Part shown: positions 51,568 through 61,124 of the stretch, piece by piece
Layout: each line of letters begins with the position of its first letter
Position numbering within the stretch: the stretch's first letter is position 1
Origin: Methylobacterium sp. E-045
GTDB taxonomy: Bacteria > Pseudomonadota > Alphaproteobacteria > Rhizobiales > Beijerinckiaceae
Direction: 5' to 3'
NCBI RefSeq assembly: GCF_022829685.1
Contig: NZ_JAKSYE010000085.1
Span: forward strand, 124,001-188,000
Length of the DNA: 64,000 nt
Program-made: the position numbers and the translations under genes
The notes under the pieces: model-generated
Seen by the model: the letters and a program-made list of their open reading frames with translations, nothing else
Database searches by the model: none
What the model was told of the DNA's origin: nothing

Positions 51568-53088
51568 TCAGGCCCGATAGAGCCCGGCATGTTCCTCGCG
51601 CAGGAGGTTCTTCTGCACCTTGCCCATGGCGTTGCGCGGCAACTCGTCGGCGAAGAGGATGCGCTTGGGGCATTTGAATCGGGCGAGCCGCCCCTCGAGG
51701 ATGCTCAGAATCTCCCGCTCCCCCGGCGCATCCGGGCGGGCGACGACGATGGCCGTGACGCCCTCGCCGAAATCGGGATGGGCGAGACCGATCACGGCGG
51801 ATTCGATCACGCCCGGCAGCACGTCGATCTCGTTCTCCACTTCCTTCGGGTAGACGTTGTAGCCGCCGGTGATGATGAGGTCCTTGCCGCGCCCGACGAT
51901 ATGGACGTAGCCGCGCTCGTCGACCTTGCCGAGATCGCCGGTGATGAAGAAGCCGTCCGCCTTGAACTCGGCCGCCGTCTTCTCGGGCATGCGCCAATAG
52001 CCCTGGAACACGTTCGGCCCCTTCACCTCGATCATCCCCACCGCATCGGCGGACAGCGCCCGGCCGGTCTCGGGATCGACCACCCTGAGCGACACGCCCG
52101 GAAGCGGTAGGCCCACCGTGCCGGCGATGCGCTCGCCGTCATAGGGGTTCGAAGTGTTCATGTTGGTCTCGGTCATGCCGTAGCGTTCGAGGATGGCGTG
52201 GCCGGTGCGGGCCTGCCACTCCCGGTGCGTCTCAGCGAGGAGCGGCGCCGAGCCGGAGACGAACAGGCGGATCGCTGCCACCGCCTCCGGGTTCAGACCG
52301 GGCTCCCTCAGAAGCCGGGTATAGAAGGTCGGCACGCCCATCATCGCCGTGGCCCGCGCCAGGAGCGGAAGCACCTGCTTCGGGTCGAATTTCGGCAGGA
52401 AGATCGCGGTGGCGCCGGCGAGCAGTACGATGTTGGTGGCCACGAACAGCCCGTGGGTGTGGAACACCGGCAAAGCGTGGATCAGCACGTCGTCGGCCGT
52501 GAAACGCCAGGCCTTCACCAACGTCAGGGCGTTGGAGGCGAGGTTGTCGTGGCTGAGCATGGCGCCCTTGGAGCGCCCGGTGGTGCCGGAGGTGTAGAGG
52601 ATCGCCGCGAGATCGTCGGGGCCGCGCTCGACATCGGCGAAGTCGGTGCAGGCTGCGTCTGCCGCTTCCGCCATGCTGCCGCGCCCCGCCCCATCGAGGG
52701 TGCGCAGAGCCGGCACTTTCGCCTCGGCGGCGACCGCCTCAAGCGCGGCGTGCCGGGCGGGATCGCAGACGAACAGGGTCGGCTCGGCATCCGATAGGAA
52801 ATACGCGATCTCGGGGGCCGTGTAGGCAGTGTTGAGCGGCAGGAAGACGGCGCCGGCGCGAACGGCGCCGAGATAGAGGAACACGACCTCGGCGCTCTTC
52901 TCGACCTGGACGGCCACGCGGTCGCCCGTCTTCACCCCGAGGGCCGTGAGGGCGGAGGCATAGGCGGCCGAGCGGTCGAGCATCTCGGCATAGGTGATCC
53001 GCGCGCCGTCGCCGGTCTCGAGGAAGGTCCGGGCGGCGGGATCGGCAGGCAGGCTCGCCCGGATGAGGTCGAAGAGATGGTTACGCAT
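51568..53088 (-). CDS. matB: Malonyl-CoA synthetase (MatB)
   Basis: MatB activates malonate with ATP and CoA. From ATG 53088 the protein has 506 residues, a standard acyl-CoA-synthetase: P-loop LYTSGTTGRSKGAMLSH, ERYGMTETNMNTSNPYDGERIAG, TGDLGKVDERGYVHIVGRGKDLIITGG and the catalytic Lys in PRNAMGKVQKNLLRE. The MTETNMNTSNPYDGERIAGTVG region is the malonyl-CoA synthetase type, and it is paired with malonyl-CoA decarboxylase 54 bases away, which fits. No malonate carrier gene (matC) or matR regulator is next to the pair. Confidence 0.9.
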   Translation of the reverse strand: MRNHLFDLIRASLPADPAARTFLETGDGARITYAEMLDRSAAYASALTALGVKTGDRVAVQVEKSAEVVFLYLGAVRAGAVFLPLNTAYTAPEIAYFLSDAEPTLFVCDPARHAALEAVAAEAKVPALRTLDGAGRGSMAEAADAACTDFADVERGPDDLAAILYTSGTTGRSKGAMLSHDNLASNALTLVKAWRFTADDVLIHALPVFHTHGLFVATNIVLLAGATAIFLPKFDPKQVLPLLARATAMMGVPTFYTRLLREPGLNPEAVAAIRLFVSGSAPLLAETHREWQARTGHAILERYGMTETNMNTSNPYDGERIAGTVGLPLPGVSLRVVDPETGRALSADAVGMIEVKGPNVFQGYWRMPEKTAAEFKADGFFITGDLGKVDERGYVHIVGRGKDLIITGGYNVYPKEVENEIDVLPGVIESAVIGLAHPDFGEGVTAIVVARPDAPGEREILSILEGRLARFKCPKRILFADELPRNAMGKVQKNLLREEHAGLYRA

Positions 53089-53142
53089 GACGTCGTCCAA
53101 CCGTGATCGAACGGACAGCCGTGGCCGGACGACGCCCCGAAA

Positions 53143-54549
53143 TCAAGCCTCTGCCAGGGCGACGGCGCGAATCGGCGGCAGGTTGGACCTCAGTTCGCGG
53201 CTCACGGTGCTCGACGCCGCCACGGTGCCGAGATTGGCATAGGTCTCGTGATTCTTTTCGATGGCCGAGAGATCGTAAAGGTAATTGACCATCAACCCAC
53301 GCGACTGGGCGAGCCCCTTGGGCGAGACATCGCCCAGGAAATTCAGTCGCTCCAGGCGCGCGCCGTTGCCGAGATGGAAGCGGGCCACGGGGTCGAGGGG
53401 CTTGCCGCGCTCGTTCTTGGCCCGCAGGAAATAGGCGGCCGCCGCCGGGATCATGGCTTTCTTCACCGCATCGGACTTGGCCTTGTCGGCGTGCCAGCCC
53501 GGCTCGTCGATGGCCCGCAGAGCCTCGATATCGTCACGGGTCAGCCCCTGGGGCGAATCGGAGCGGCGCTCACGGTCGAGCCAGGCGGAGAAGCCGGGCA
53601 CCGGCGAGAGCGTGACGAAGGTCTTGAGGCTCGGGATCTCGCGGGCGAGATCCTCCACCACCTGCTTGATCAGGAAATTGCCGAACGTGACGCCGGCAAG
53701 GCCCTTCTGGCAGTTCGAGATCGAGTAGAAAATCGCGGTTGTGGCGGCCCGGGTGGGCAGGGGCTCGCGCCCATGCGCAAGGATCGGCGCGATGGCCGGC
53801 GCGATGCCGCCCGTGAGCGCCACCTCGACGAAGATCAGCGGCTCGTCCTGCAAGGCCGGATGGAAGAAGGCGAAGCAGCGCCGGTCGGTGGGTTCGATGC
53901 GTCGGCGCAGTTCGTCCCAGCCCGCGATCTCGTGCACCGCCTCGTAGCGGATGATCTTCTCGAGGATATGGGCCGGGGTGGTCCAGTCGATGTGGCGCAG
54001 CACCAGGAATCCCCGGTTGAACCACGACGCGAACAGATGTTCGAAATCGCTGTCGAGGCTGTCGACGGCATCGATGAGGTCGGGGTCGGCCTCGTTCCCG
54101 CGTAGATCCTTGCGCAGGACGAAGAGGTCCTCCCGCATCCGCACCAAAGCGAGGGTGCCGTTGCGGGCGAGGTTGAGCCGGCGGATGAGCTCCTGACTGC
54201 GTGGCTCGGCCGCCTCGTGCAGCACGCCGAGGGCGGCGCGGGTCGGATCCCGGCGGTAGGCGGCGATGGCATCGTCCACCACCTCGTGATCGGCACCGAA
54301 GACGGTGGCGATCCCCTGCAGGAAGACGAGCCGTTCGGCCCGCGCGAGGCTGGCGTAGCGCTCCAGGATCAGGCGGGCGAGGGCTACACCCGACGCCTCG
54401 CCGCGCCGGGAGATCAGATCCTCGCAGAGCTTGATGAGTTCCTGGGCGTTGGCTTTGGAGGCGAGGTCGCCGCGGCCGATTCCGATGAGATCGCGACCAC
54501 GGTCGCTGATGGTCTGAAGCAGGTCGCCGAAAAACGAGATCGCCGCCAT
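53143..54549 (-). CDS. matA: Malonyl-CoA decarboxylase
   Basis: Converts malonyl-CoA to acetyl-CoA and CO2. The 468-residue protein has the MCD fold: an all-helical N-terminal part (residues 1-160) and the GNAT-like catalytic part with FFHPALQDEPLIFVEVALT, FYSISNCQKGLAGVTFGNFLIKQV, KTFVTLSPVPGF and the late FHLGNGARLERLNFLGD. The catalytic His-Ser pair is within these last motifs (HLGNGA and STVSREL). With matB it makes a malonate-to-acetyl-CoA route. Confidence 0.93.
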   Translation of the reverse strand: MAAISFFGDLLQTISDRGRDLIGIGRGDLASKANAQELIKLCEDLISRRGEASGVALARLILERYASLARAERLVFLQGIATVFGADHEVVDDAIAAYRRDPTRAALGVLHEAAEPRSQELIRRLNLARNGTLALVRMREDLFVLRKDLRGNEADPDLIDAVDSLDSDFEHLFASWFNRGFLVLRHIDWTTPAHILEKIIRYEAVHEIAGWDELRRRIEPTDRRCFAFFHPALQDEPLIFVEVALTGGIAPAIAPILAHGREPLPTRAATTAIFYSISNCQKGLAGVTFGNFLIKQVVEDLAREIPSLKTFVTLSPVPGFSAWLDRERRSDSPQGLTRDDIEALRAIDEPGWHADKAKSDAVKKAMIPAAAAYFLRAKNERGKPLDPVARFHLGNGARLERLNFLGDVSPKGLAQSRGLMVNYLYDLSAIEKNHETYANLGTVAASSTVSRELRSNLPPIRAVALAEA

Positions 54550-54772
54550 GGCTCGCCGCCTGCTCCTTGACCCTGCCGCAGGTTCCGCGAGATGCCGATC
54601 CTGCGGAACGCAACGCCTGCGCGTCGCAGTCTATGTCGCGGTGCGACCGAGGGCCAGGGCCTTGACCGCGGGACCATGCCGCAGTCGATGCCGGACAGGT
54701 GAATGGGGCGACGAATAGAAACCGTGTTTCCCGACGTCCGGCATCCGCTGACGGGAGTGATACCCTGATGTA

Positions 54773-54967
54773 TCAGCCTTGAGCGGCCTCGATGGCGACA
54801 CGATCGGCCCGCTCGCGCCAGTCCTCGACACCGTGCTGGCGCGCGAAACGAAGTTCCGCCGCGCGTTGAGCCCGGCCAGGGTCACGCGCCCGTGAAATCT
54901 CGACGCATCCAACCGTGAACGGCACGCCGAGAATTTGCTTGGCGAAGCTGACTCGGTAATTCGGCAT
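54773..54967 (-). CDS. Small conserved-looking protein, 64 residues
   Basis: ATG at 54967 with GGAG seven bases upstream. The sequence MPNYRVSFAKQILGVPFTV is followed by GCVEISRARDPGRAQRAAELRF and a charged helix (QHGVEDWRERADRVAIEA). Composition and SD are gene-like. No family recognised; longer readings of the same frame upstream look noncoding. Confidence 0.65.
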   Translation of the reverse strand: MPNYRVSFAKQILGVPFTVGCVEISRARDPGRAQRAAELRFARQHGVEDWRERADRVAIEAAQG

Positions 54968-55353
54968 TGCAAACTCCGTTGTCGATACGCGGTGTTGCCC
55001 CCGGGACTTGAAGACCGACTCGTCTCGACAGTCCAGAGTGTGGCAGAACGACTTGGCTCCTGCCAAGTGGGACTTCGTCACGGAGACGTGCCAAGGACGT
55101 GCCAAGTCTTTATCCCATAACGGTTCGTATATGGGGATCGCCGCATCCGATGGAAGGCTGTGGCCGAACACGGCCCGCCCTCGGACGTGGGACCATTTCG
55201 CGCGCCCGCGGGTTGCTCCCGCACGCCGCCGCCCCTAACCGGAAGCGCGTCCATTCCGCCGCCCACGGACCCGCCCCATCGGATGAGGAACAGATCATTG
55301 CTTTTTCATCGGCTCGGCGCGACGGGCGGCACCCTTCCGGTACGAGCGTGACC
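54968..55353. other. Divergent region between the 64-residue gene and the MFS gene
   Basis: About 385 bases with no supported gene, carrying promoters in both directions. GACGTGCCAAG occurs twice in direct succession around 55085-55106 (GACGTGCCAAGGACGTGCCAAG). The 15-mer GAAGCGCGTCCATTC at about 55244-55258 is shared with the gap near 2119. Confidence 0.4.
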
Positions 55354-56541
55354 ATGCAACCCGATACCGGTTCCGGCCACGGTTTCACCGCCAGGGCGCG
55401 CTTCGGCCTGACCCTGATCGCCGGCGGCGCCGTCGCAAACATCTATTATAACCAGCCCCTCCTCGCGGTTCTGGTGAGCGAGTTCGGCGAGCGCGCCGCG
55501 CTCCTCGTTCCCACCGCATGTCTGGTGGGCTACGGCCTGGGCATTCTCGGCCTCGTGCCCCTCGGAGATGCGTGGCCGAGACGGACGCTCATCGTGGGGC
55601 AACTGCTCGGCCTGAGCGTCGCGCTCCTCGGCGCAGCCCTGGCGCCGAGCCTCGCCTTCCTGACGATCGCCTGCCTCCTCATCGGGTTCCTCTCCTCGGC
55701 CGCACAGCAGGCGGTCCCCTTCGCCGCCGAACTCGCGCCGGACGAGAGCCGCGGCCGGATGGTCGGGCAGGTGATGACGGGGCTGCTCGCCGGCATCCTC
55801 CTCGCCCGGACGGTGAGCGGCTTCGTGGGCGCGCATTTCGGCTGGCGCGCGGTGTTCTTCGCCGCTTCTGTCGTGGCCCTGGTCATCGCGGCCGTGGCGG
55901 CCGCGACCCTGCCGAAGACGAGGCAGACCAAGCCGTTGCGCTACCGCGCGCTGATGCTGTCGATCCTGCACCTCGTGAAGACGCAGCCGATCCTGCGCAA
56001 CGCCAGCCTTTCGCAGGGCCTGCTGTTCGCGAGCTTCAACGCGTTCTGGGCGACGCTGGCGCTTCTGGTCGAGGCCCCGCCCTTTGATCTCACCGCCGCC
56101 GGCGCCGGCCTGTTCGGGGTGATCGGGGTCTGCGGCGCCTTCGTCGCCCCCCTCTCGGGGCGCTACACCGACCGGAAGGGCGCCCGGCCGGTGGTCGTCA
56201 CGGGGGGCACCCTCGTCCTCGCCTCGTTCCTCGTGCTGTGGCTCGGGGGCGAGGTCTCGCTGGTGGCGGTGGCCATCGGCGTCCTCCTCATCGATATCGG
56301 CCTCAACGGCGCGCTCATCGCCAACCAGACCCGGGCCTACGCCCTCGTTCCCGGCGCCAGGGGCCGGGTCAACACCGTGCTGTTCACGGTGATGTTCGTG
56401 TTCGGGGCGCTCGGGGCCTTCGCCGGCTCGCAGGCTTTCCTGATGGCAGGGTGGCCCGGCGTCTGTGCGGTCGGCGCCCTGCTCTCGGGCGGGGGCCTCC
56501 TCGTGGCGATCTTCGACCGGTCGCGGACGAAGTCCGCCTGA
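55354..56541 (+). CDS. MFS transporter (drug/solute efflux type)
   Basis: From ATG 55354 (a GTG six bases earlier is possible) the protein has 395 residues and twelve helices. It has IYYNQPLLAVLVSEFGERAALL, GLVPLGDAWPRRTLI in the motif-A loop, and GLLAGILLARTVSGFVG (motif C-like). YYNQPLL and the ARTVSG motif are typical of YnfM/AraJ-like DHA-type exporters. Substrate unknown. It ends in direct contact with the stop of the convergent cobC. Confidence 0.88.
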   Translation: MQPDTGSGHGFTARARFGLTLIAGGAVANIYYNQPLLAVLVSEFGERAALLVPTACLVGYGLGILGLVPLGDAWPRRTLIVGQLLGLSVALLGAALAPSLAFLTIACLLIGFLSSAAQQAVPFAAELAPDESRGRMVGQVMTGLLAGILLARTVSGFVGAHFGWRAVFFAASVVALVIAAVAAATLPKTRQTKPLRYRALMLSILHLVKTQPILRNASLSQGLLFASFNAFWATLALLVEAPPFDLTAAGAGLFGVIGVCGAFVAPLSGRYTDRKGARPVVVTGGTLVLASFLVLWLGGEVSLVAVAIGVLLIDIGLNGALIANQTRAYALVPGARGRVNTVLFTVMFVFGALGAFAGSQAFLMAGWPGVCAVGALLSGGGLLVAIFDRSRTKSA

Positions 56542-56549
56542 TCAGACGG
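56534..56549. terminator. Palindromic junction of two abutting stop codons
   Basis: The MFS gene stop (TGA at 56539-56541) and the cobC stop (TCA at 56542-56544) touch, and the flanks extend the symmetry to 16 bases with one mismatched pair (CCGCCTGA/TCAGACGG). Only the TGA/TCA part is forced by the genes. A weak bidirectional hairpin is possible. Confidence 0.3.
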
Positions 56550-57561
56550 GTTTGAGGACGCGGGACAGGCGGCACCATTCGCCCTTGTCGGCCGGCAAGC
56601 CGAAGCGCAGCCAGTGCGGGATGGCCTCGAACCGGCGGACATAGATCCCGGCCTCGCCGAGGCGGCGGAACAGGTCCGGCGCGTCATCGAACGCGGCCGT
56701 GCGGAACAGGCAGGTGCCGCCGACAACGCGCCCTCCCCGGCAGGCCAGCAGCCGATCGAGGCGCAGCGCATCGGCGTGGCGGGCAAGCGCCGCCTCACGG
56801 AGCCAGGGCGTATCGGCCAGGGCCGAGCGGCCAAGGGCGAGCGCCGGCCCCGGCACCGCCCAAGGCCCCAGCGCCTGCGCGATCCGCCGGGCGAGCGCCG
56901 GTTCGGTGAGGGCGAAGCCGAGGCGGATTCCGGCGAGGCCATAGGTCTTTCCGAAAGAACGCAGCACGATCAGACCCCGCTCCACGCGCGGCGCGAGGGA
57001 TTCGACCGATTCCAGGTCGATGAAGGCCTCGTCCACGACGAGCCAGCCTCCGCGCCGGGCGAGCCGTCCCGCGAGGTCGAGGAGCGCGGAGGCCTCCCAG
57101 GTCCGGCCATCGGGATTGTTCGGGTTGACCACTACGACGACGTCCACCTCCCCGGCCTGTGCCGGATCGCCCACCATCGTCACCGCATGGCCGCCCCGAA
57201 GCCAGGCCGCCTCGTGCTCGGCATAGGTCGGGCCGATGACGGCCACCCGCGAATGGGGCCTCAGACGAGGGAGCGTCTCGATGAGGATCTGCGTGCCGGG
57301 AGCCGCCACCACCTGGTCCGGATCGGCGACGCCATAGGCGCGGGCGGCGGCTGCGAGCAGAGCGTGGAGGTCGGCACGCGAGGGAAGCCGCCGGAACGCG
57401 CTGGCTTCCATCGGCGGACAAGGATACGGGACCGGATTGATCCCGGTGGAAAGGTCGATCCAGGGCTGCTCGGAATGCGGGAACAGCACCTGAGCGGCAT
57501 CGAGATCGCCCCCATGGGCGATGGTCCGACTCCGCTCGCCCGCCTCCTCCGTCCCGCTCAT
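56542..57561 (-). CDS. cobC: Threonine-phosphate decarboxylase (cobalamin pathway)
   Basis: This PLP enzyme makes (R)-1-amino-2-propanol phosphate for the nucleotide loop of cobalamin. The 339-residue protein has HGGDLDAAQVLFP and WIDLSTGINPVPYP at the N-terminus, VVVNPNNPDGRT, VVDEAFID, the Schiff-base Lys in VLRSFGKTYGLAGIRLGF and a C-terminal WLRFGLPADK. The DLSTGINP motif is characteristic of CobC/CobD-type enzymes. It is divergent to cbiB with only 44 bases between starts, so the two share a promoter region. Confidence 0.93.
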   Translation of the reverse strand: MSGTEEAGERSRTIAHGGDLDAAQVLFPHSEQPWIDLSTGINPVPYPCPPMEASAFRRLPSRADLHALLAAAARAYGVADPDQVVAAPGTQILIETLPRLRPHSRVAVIGPTYAEHEAAWLRGGHAVTMVGDPAQAGEVDVVVVVNPNNPDGRTWEASALLDLAGRLARRGGWLVVDEAFIDLESVESLAPRVERGLIVLRSFGKTYGLAGIRLGFALTEPALARRIAQALGPWAVPGPALALGRSALADTPWLREAALARHADALRLDRLLACRGGRVVGGTCLFRTAAFDDAPDLFRRLGEAGIYVRRFEAIPHWLRFGLPADKGEWCRLSRVLKPV

Positions 57562-57605
57562 CGCGCTCCCATCACCCTGCCGCACCGAAACCGAATCCCG
57601 AACAG

Positions 57606-58607
57606 ATGACCTGGACCGCCCTTGCCCATCCGCCGGATACGCTCGTGGTGCTGGGTCTCGCCCTCGCGATCGAGGCGGCGGCTGGCTATCCGGACCGGCT
57701 CTACAGGGCGGTGGGCCATCCTGTCACCTGGATCGGCCGGGTGATCGGCGGGCTCGACCGGACGCTCAATACGGGCAGCGAGGCGAGGCGCCGCGCTGCC
57801 GGCATCGTCGGCCTTCTCAGCGTTCTGTCGGTCGTCGGGGCGGTATCGATGGCGGCGACGGCGCTCGCCGCCGCGGCCGGTCATCTGCCTGCCGTGATCT
57901 TGCTCGGCCTCGCCTGCGCGAGCCTTCCGGCACAGCGCAGCCTCCACGACCATGTGGCCCGCGTCGCTATGGGCCTGCGTGCCGAGGGGCTGGCGGGCGG
58001 GAGACGCGAGGTCTCGATGATCGTCGGGCGCAACCCGGAGAGCCTCGACGAGGCCGGTATCTGCCGCGCCGCCATCGAGAGCCTGTCCGAGAACTTCTCC
58101 GACGGCATCGTCGCCCCGGCATTCTGGATCGGGATCGGTGGCCTGCCGGGAGGCGCGCTCTACAAGGCGATCAACACCGCCGACAGCATGATCGGCCACC
58201 GCACGCCCCGGCACGAAGCCTATGGCTGGGCTTCGGCGCGCCTCGACGATCTCGTCAACCTTCCGGCCTCGCGGCTCTCGGCGGGGTTGATCGTAGCGGC
58301 TTGCCTCCTCCATCCCGGCGCTTCCGCGGCGGGCGCGTTCCGCGCCGTCCGGCGCGACGCCGGCCGGCATCGTTCACCCAATGCCGGCTGGCCCGAGGCG
58401 GCGATGGCAGGCGCGCTCGGCCTGAGGCTGGCGGGGCCGCGCATGTACGGCGCCGAGATCGTGGACGATGCCTGGATGGGCGATGGCCGGGCCGAGGCGG
58501 GCGCCCAGGATGTCGAGCGGGCGCTGGTCCTGTATCGCATCGCCTGCGCGCTTCTGTTCGGATGTGTCGCGCTCGGCGCCTCTATACTCAAGGTTGTTTT
58601 TCTATAA
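57606..58607 (+). CDS. cbiB: Adenosylcobinamide-phosphate synthase (CbiB)
   Basis: This inner-membrane enzyme attaches aminopropanol phosphate to adenosylcobyric acid. The 333-residue protein has several helices and the CbiB motifs RLYRAVGHPVTWIGRVIGGLD, VGRNPESLDEAGICRAAIESLSENFSDGIVAPAFW, the KAINTADSMIGHR loop and FGWASARLDDLVN-like YGWASARLDDL. Gene symbols differ by species (cobD in the alphaproteobacterial scheme). Start ATG 57606. Confidence 0.93.
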   Translation: MTWTALAHPPDTLVVLGLALAIEAAAGYPDRLYRAVGHPVTWIGRVIGGLDRTLNTGSEARRRAAGIVGLLSVLSVVGAVSMAATALAAAAGHLPAVILLGLACASLPAQRSLHDHVARVAMGLRAEGLAGGRREVSMIVGRNPESLDEAGICRAAIESLSENFSDGIVAPAFWIGIGGLPGGALYKAINTADSMIGHRTPRHEAYGWASARLDDLVNLPASRLSAGLIVAACLLHPGASAAGAFRAVRRDAGRHRSPNAGWPEAAMAGALGLRLAGPRMYGAEIVDDAWMGDGRAEAGAQDVERALVLYRIACALLFGCVALGASILKVVFL

Positions 58608-58641
58608 TTTCGAATACTGGCATTCTAAGAGGCGGGCTGCG

Positions 58642-59709
58642 ATGATACGGACTGGTCTTCTGGCGATCCTGCTCCTTCACGGAGCCGCCGCGCCCGCCCT
58701 CGCGGCGGGAGGGGCAATGCACGACCTCGTGCCCGTCGATCCTCCCTACAGGGTGACGTCCGGCCTCAACGGCAAAGACGGCAAGGCCGCCAAGGACATC
58801 AGTGGCATCGCCTGCATGCCGCCGAGAGAGGGCAAGCGCCGCTGTCTGGTGGTCAACGACGAGAATACCGGCGCGCAGTTCATCACCATCGACGGGCACA
58901 CGATCACGCCCGGCGCCGACATCGACCTCGTCGGCGGGGGACCGAACCCGAACACGCTGGGCACCCCGCCTTCGAAGAACAGCTGCTCGGGCGGCGAGGG
59001 CAAGTTCGACGATCTCGACGGCGAGGGCGTCGCCTATGCCGCTCCCTACTTCTACGTGGTCGGCTCGCATGGCTGCTCGCGCGGCAAGGCGAAGTTCAAG
59101 CTCTCCACCTTCGTGCTGGCGCGCATCCGGGTCGATGCGAGCGGCGAACCGGTGGGACCGGGAGCAGTGGAGACCACGTACCGCCTCGGTGACGCCCTCG
59201 GACTGGCACAGACCGTCAGCGCCTACTACACCCAGGATCTTCAGACCGATGACGGCGACGCGACGCCCAACGGACTGAACATCGAGGGCGTCGCCGTCGA
59301 CGGGATGCGGCTGTTCGCCGGGCTGCGCGCGCCGTCCCATGACGGCAAGACCTTCGTCGTCGAGGCGGATGTGGGAGCCTTGTTCGCGCAGGGTCACGAG
59401 CCGCTCAAGGCGGCCCCACAGGTGATCCCCCTCTCCGTCGGACTTGGTGCCGGCATCCGTGACCTTGCGATCCTGCCGGATGGGCGTCTCCTCGTCCTCA
59501 CCGGGCCGGCGCAGGGGCAGACCGATGTGCCCTACAGCCTGTTCGCGGCCGGTGCCTCCGTCAACGCGAAACTCGAGCCGATCGGACGTCTCACCGGGGC
59601 GCAGAAGGGCGCGAAAGCGGAAGGTGTCGCGGTTCTGGGCGACAAGCGGATCCTCGTCATGTTCGACAGCGTCAAGGATGGCGGGCCGCTCGAATATAGG
59701 CTGCCCTGA
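58642..59709 (+). CDS. DUF3616 family secreted protein
   Basis: The 355-residue protein has a signal peptide (GLLAILLLHGAAAPALA). The mature part is a probable beta-propeller with conserved DISGIACMP, KFDDLDGEGVAYAAPYFYVVGSHG, NIEGVAVDGMRLFAGLRAPSHDGKTFVVEAD, AGIRDLAILPDGRLLVLTGPAQG and KAEGVAVLGDKRILVMFD. This is the DUF3616 pattern. Periplasmic; function unknown. It follows cbiB by 34 bases and may be co-transcribed, but a link to cobalamin is not established. Confidence 0.85.
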   Translation: MIRTGLLAILLLHGAAAPALAAGGAMHDLVPVDPPYRVTSGLNGKDGKAAKDISGIACMPPREGKRRCLVVNDENTGAQFITIDGHTITPGADIDLVGGGPNPNTLGTPPSKNSCSGGEGKFDDLDGEGVAYAAPYFYVVGSHGCSRGKAKFKLSTFVLARIRVDASGEPVGPGAVETTYRLGDALGLAQTVSAYYTQDLQTDDGDATPNGLNIEGVAVDGMRLFAGLRAPSHDGKTFVVEADVGALFAQGHEPLKAAPQVIPLSVGLGAGIRDLAILPDGRLLVLTGPAQGQTDVPYSLFAAGASVNAKLEPIGRLTGAQKGAKAEGVAVLGDKRILVMFDSVKDGGPLEYRLP

Positions 59710-59718
59710 CGGGTCAGG
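59705..59718. terminator. Short inverted repeat across two facing stops
   Basis: CCTGA at 59705-59709 and TCAGG at 59714-59718 surround a four-base loop. They contain the stops of the DUF3616 gene and of the convergent MFS gene. Short and without a T-run, so only a weak terminator candidate. Confidence 0.3.
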
Positions 59719-61057
59719 CCGAGCGGGGCGCGGTGGCGGGTGCGGCAATGCTCCGGCGCGCCGCGTCCCGGCGCAGGGCGGACAGCACCACGAACATCAG
59801 GCTCGCTCCGCAGGCGAGGCAGGCGGCGAGGAAGAACATCGGTACGAGGTCGCTGCCGGTGCGGTCGCGGATGAAGGGCACGGCGTTCTGCGAAATGAAG
59901 CCGCCGAGATTGCCCACCGAGTTGATGGCGGCGATGCCGGCGGCGGCGCTCGCCCCCTTCAGGAAGGTGGCCGGCAGGGACCAGAATACCGGCTGGGCCG
60001 AGAACACCCCCGCTGCCGCCACGCAGAGGCAGGCGAATTTGAGCACCGCCCCCGGCAGCACCACGCTGAGCACCAGGGCGAGAGCCGCGACGAGGCCCGG
60101 CACCACCACGTGCCAGACCTGATCACCCGAGCGGGCCGCCCGGCGCGGCACCCACCACAGGGCGACGGCCGTGATCAGCCAGGGGATGATGTTGATGAAG
60201 CCGTTGACGGTGTTCGACACCTCGAAGCTGCGCACCACGGTGGGAAGCCAATAGCTCAGACCATAGGCCGCAAGCGGGAAGGCGATGTAGACCGAGGCCA
60301 GCATCCAGACCCGTCGGTCGAGGAGCGCGGCGAAGGGGTTGCCGTGCTCCACCTGCCCCCCGGTCTCGCGTTCGAAGGCGAGGGTGCGGGCGAGCCAGTC
60401 GCGCGCCTCGCGAGACAGCCACGGCGCCTGTTCCGGCCCGTCGGGTAGGATGCGCAGGACCACGACGGCGAGGATCAGCGCCGGAATGCCCGTCGCCACG
60501 AAGACCCATTGCCAGCCCTTGAGGCCGAGGAGACCGTCGAGGTCGAGGAGGGCACCGCCGATGGCCGCGCCGACCGCGTTGGCCAGCGCGCTCGCGATCA
60601 TGAACCAGCCGATCATGCGAGCCCGGTGCGATTGCGGGAACCACAGGGTGAGGGCGAACAGCACGCCGGGGAAGAACCCCGCTTCCGCCACACCGAGGAG
60701 GAACCGCAGGATGTAGAACATCGCGGTGTTCTGGGTGAACCCGAGCAGGATCGTGATCACGCCCCAGGTCAGCATGATCCGGGCGAACCAGCGCTTCGCG
60801 CCGACGCGCTCCAGGATGACGTTGGCGGGAACCTCGAACAGGAAATAGCCGAGGAAGAACAACGACGCCCCGAGCCCATAGGCGGTCTCGCTCAAGGACA
60901 GGTCGCCGACCATCTGGAGCTTGGCGAAGGAGATGTTCTGCCGGTCGATATAGGCGATCAGGTACATCAGCCCGAGGAGCGGCATCAGCCGCAGGGTCAC
61001 GGTCCTGACCGTCTCGTGCGCGAGGCGCGCATCGACCTGCGGGGGCGGCGGCGTCAT
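59714..61057 (-). CDS. MFS transporter, ACS (anion:cation symporter) family
   Basis: The 447-residue protein has twelve helices. It opens with RLMPLLGLMYLIAYIDRQNISFAKLQM, has the FEVPANVILERVGAKRWFARIMLTWG loop and VAEAGFFPGVLFALTLWFP. These are hallmarks of the tartrate/phthalate/hexuronate ACS group, which carry organic anions with H+. Substrate unknown. It lies 67 bases after cobQ on the same strand. Confidence 0.9.
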   Translation of the reverse strand: MTPPPPQVDARLAHETVRTVTLRLMPLLGLMYLIAYIDRQNISFAKLQMVGDLSLSETAYGLGASLFFLGYFLFEVPANVILERVGAKRWFARIMLTWGVITILLGFTQNTAMFYILRFLLGVAEAGFFPGVLFALTLWFPQSHRARMIGWFMIASALANAVGAAIGGALLDLDGLLGLKGWQWVFVATGIPALILAVVVLRILPDGPEQAPWLSREARDWLARTLAFERETGGQVEHGNPFAALLDRRVWMLASVYIAFPLAAYGLSYWLPTVVRSFEVSNTVNGFINIIPWLITAVALWWVPRRAARSGDQVWHVVVPGLVAALALVLSVVLPGAVLKFACLCVAAAGVFSAQPVFWSLPATFLKGASAAAGIAAINSVGNLGGFISQNAVPFIRDRTGSDLVPMFFLAACLACGASLMFVVLSALRRDAARRSIAAPATAPRSA

Positions 61058-61124
61058 CGACGGTTTCCTCGGGGCTCGCCCCTCGAACGGGGGCCTGACG
61101 GGCCGAGCCTACGCCGCAAAACCG

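Noticed and set aside
57562-57605. Cobalamin riboswitch between cobC and cbiB
   Set aside because: Only 44 bases separate the divergent starts, too short for the aptamer, and no B12-box sequence was seen there or before the MFS and cobQ genes.
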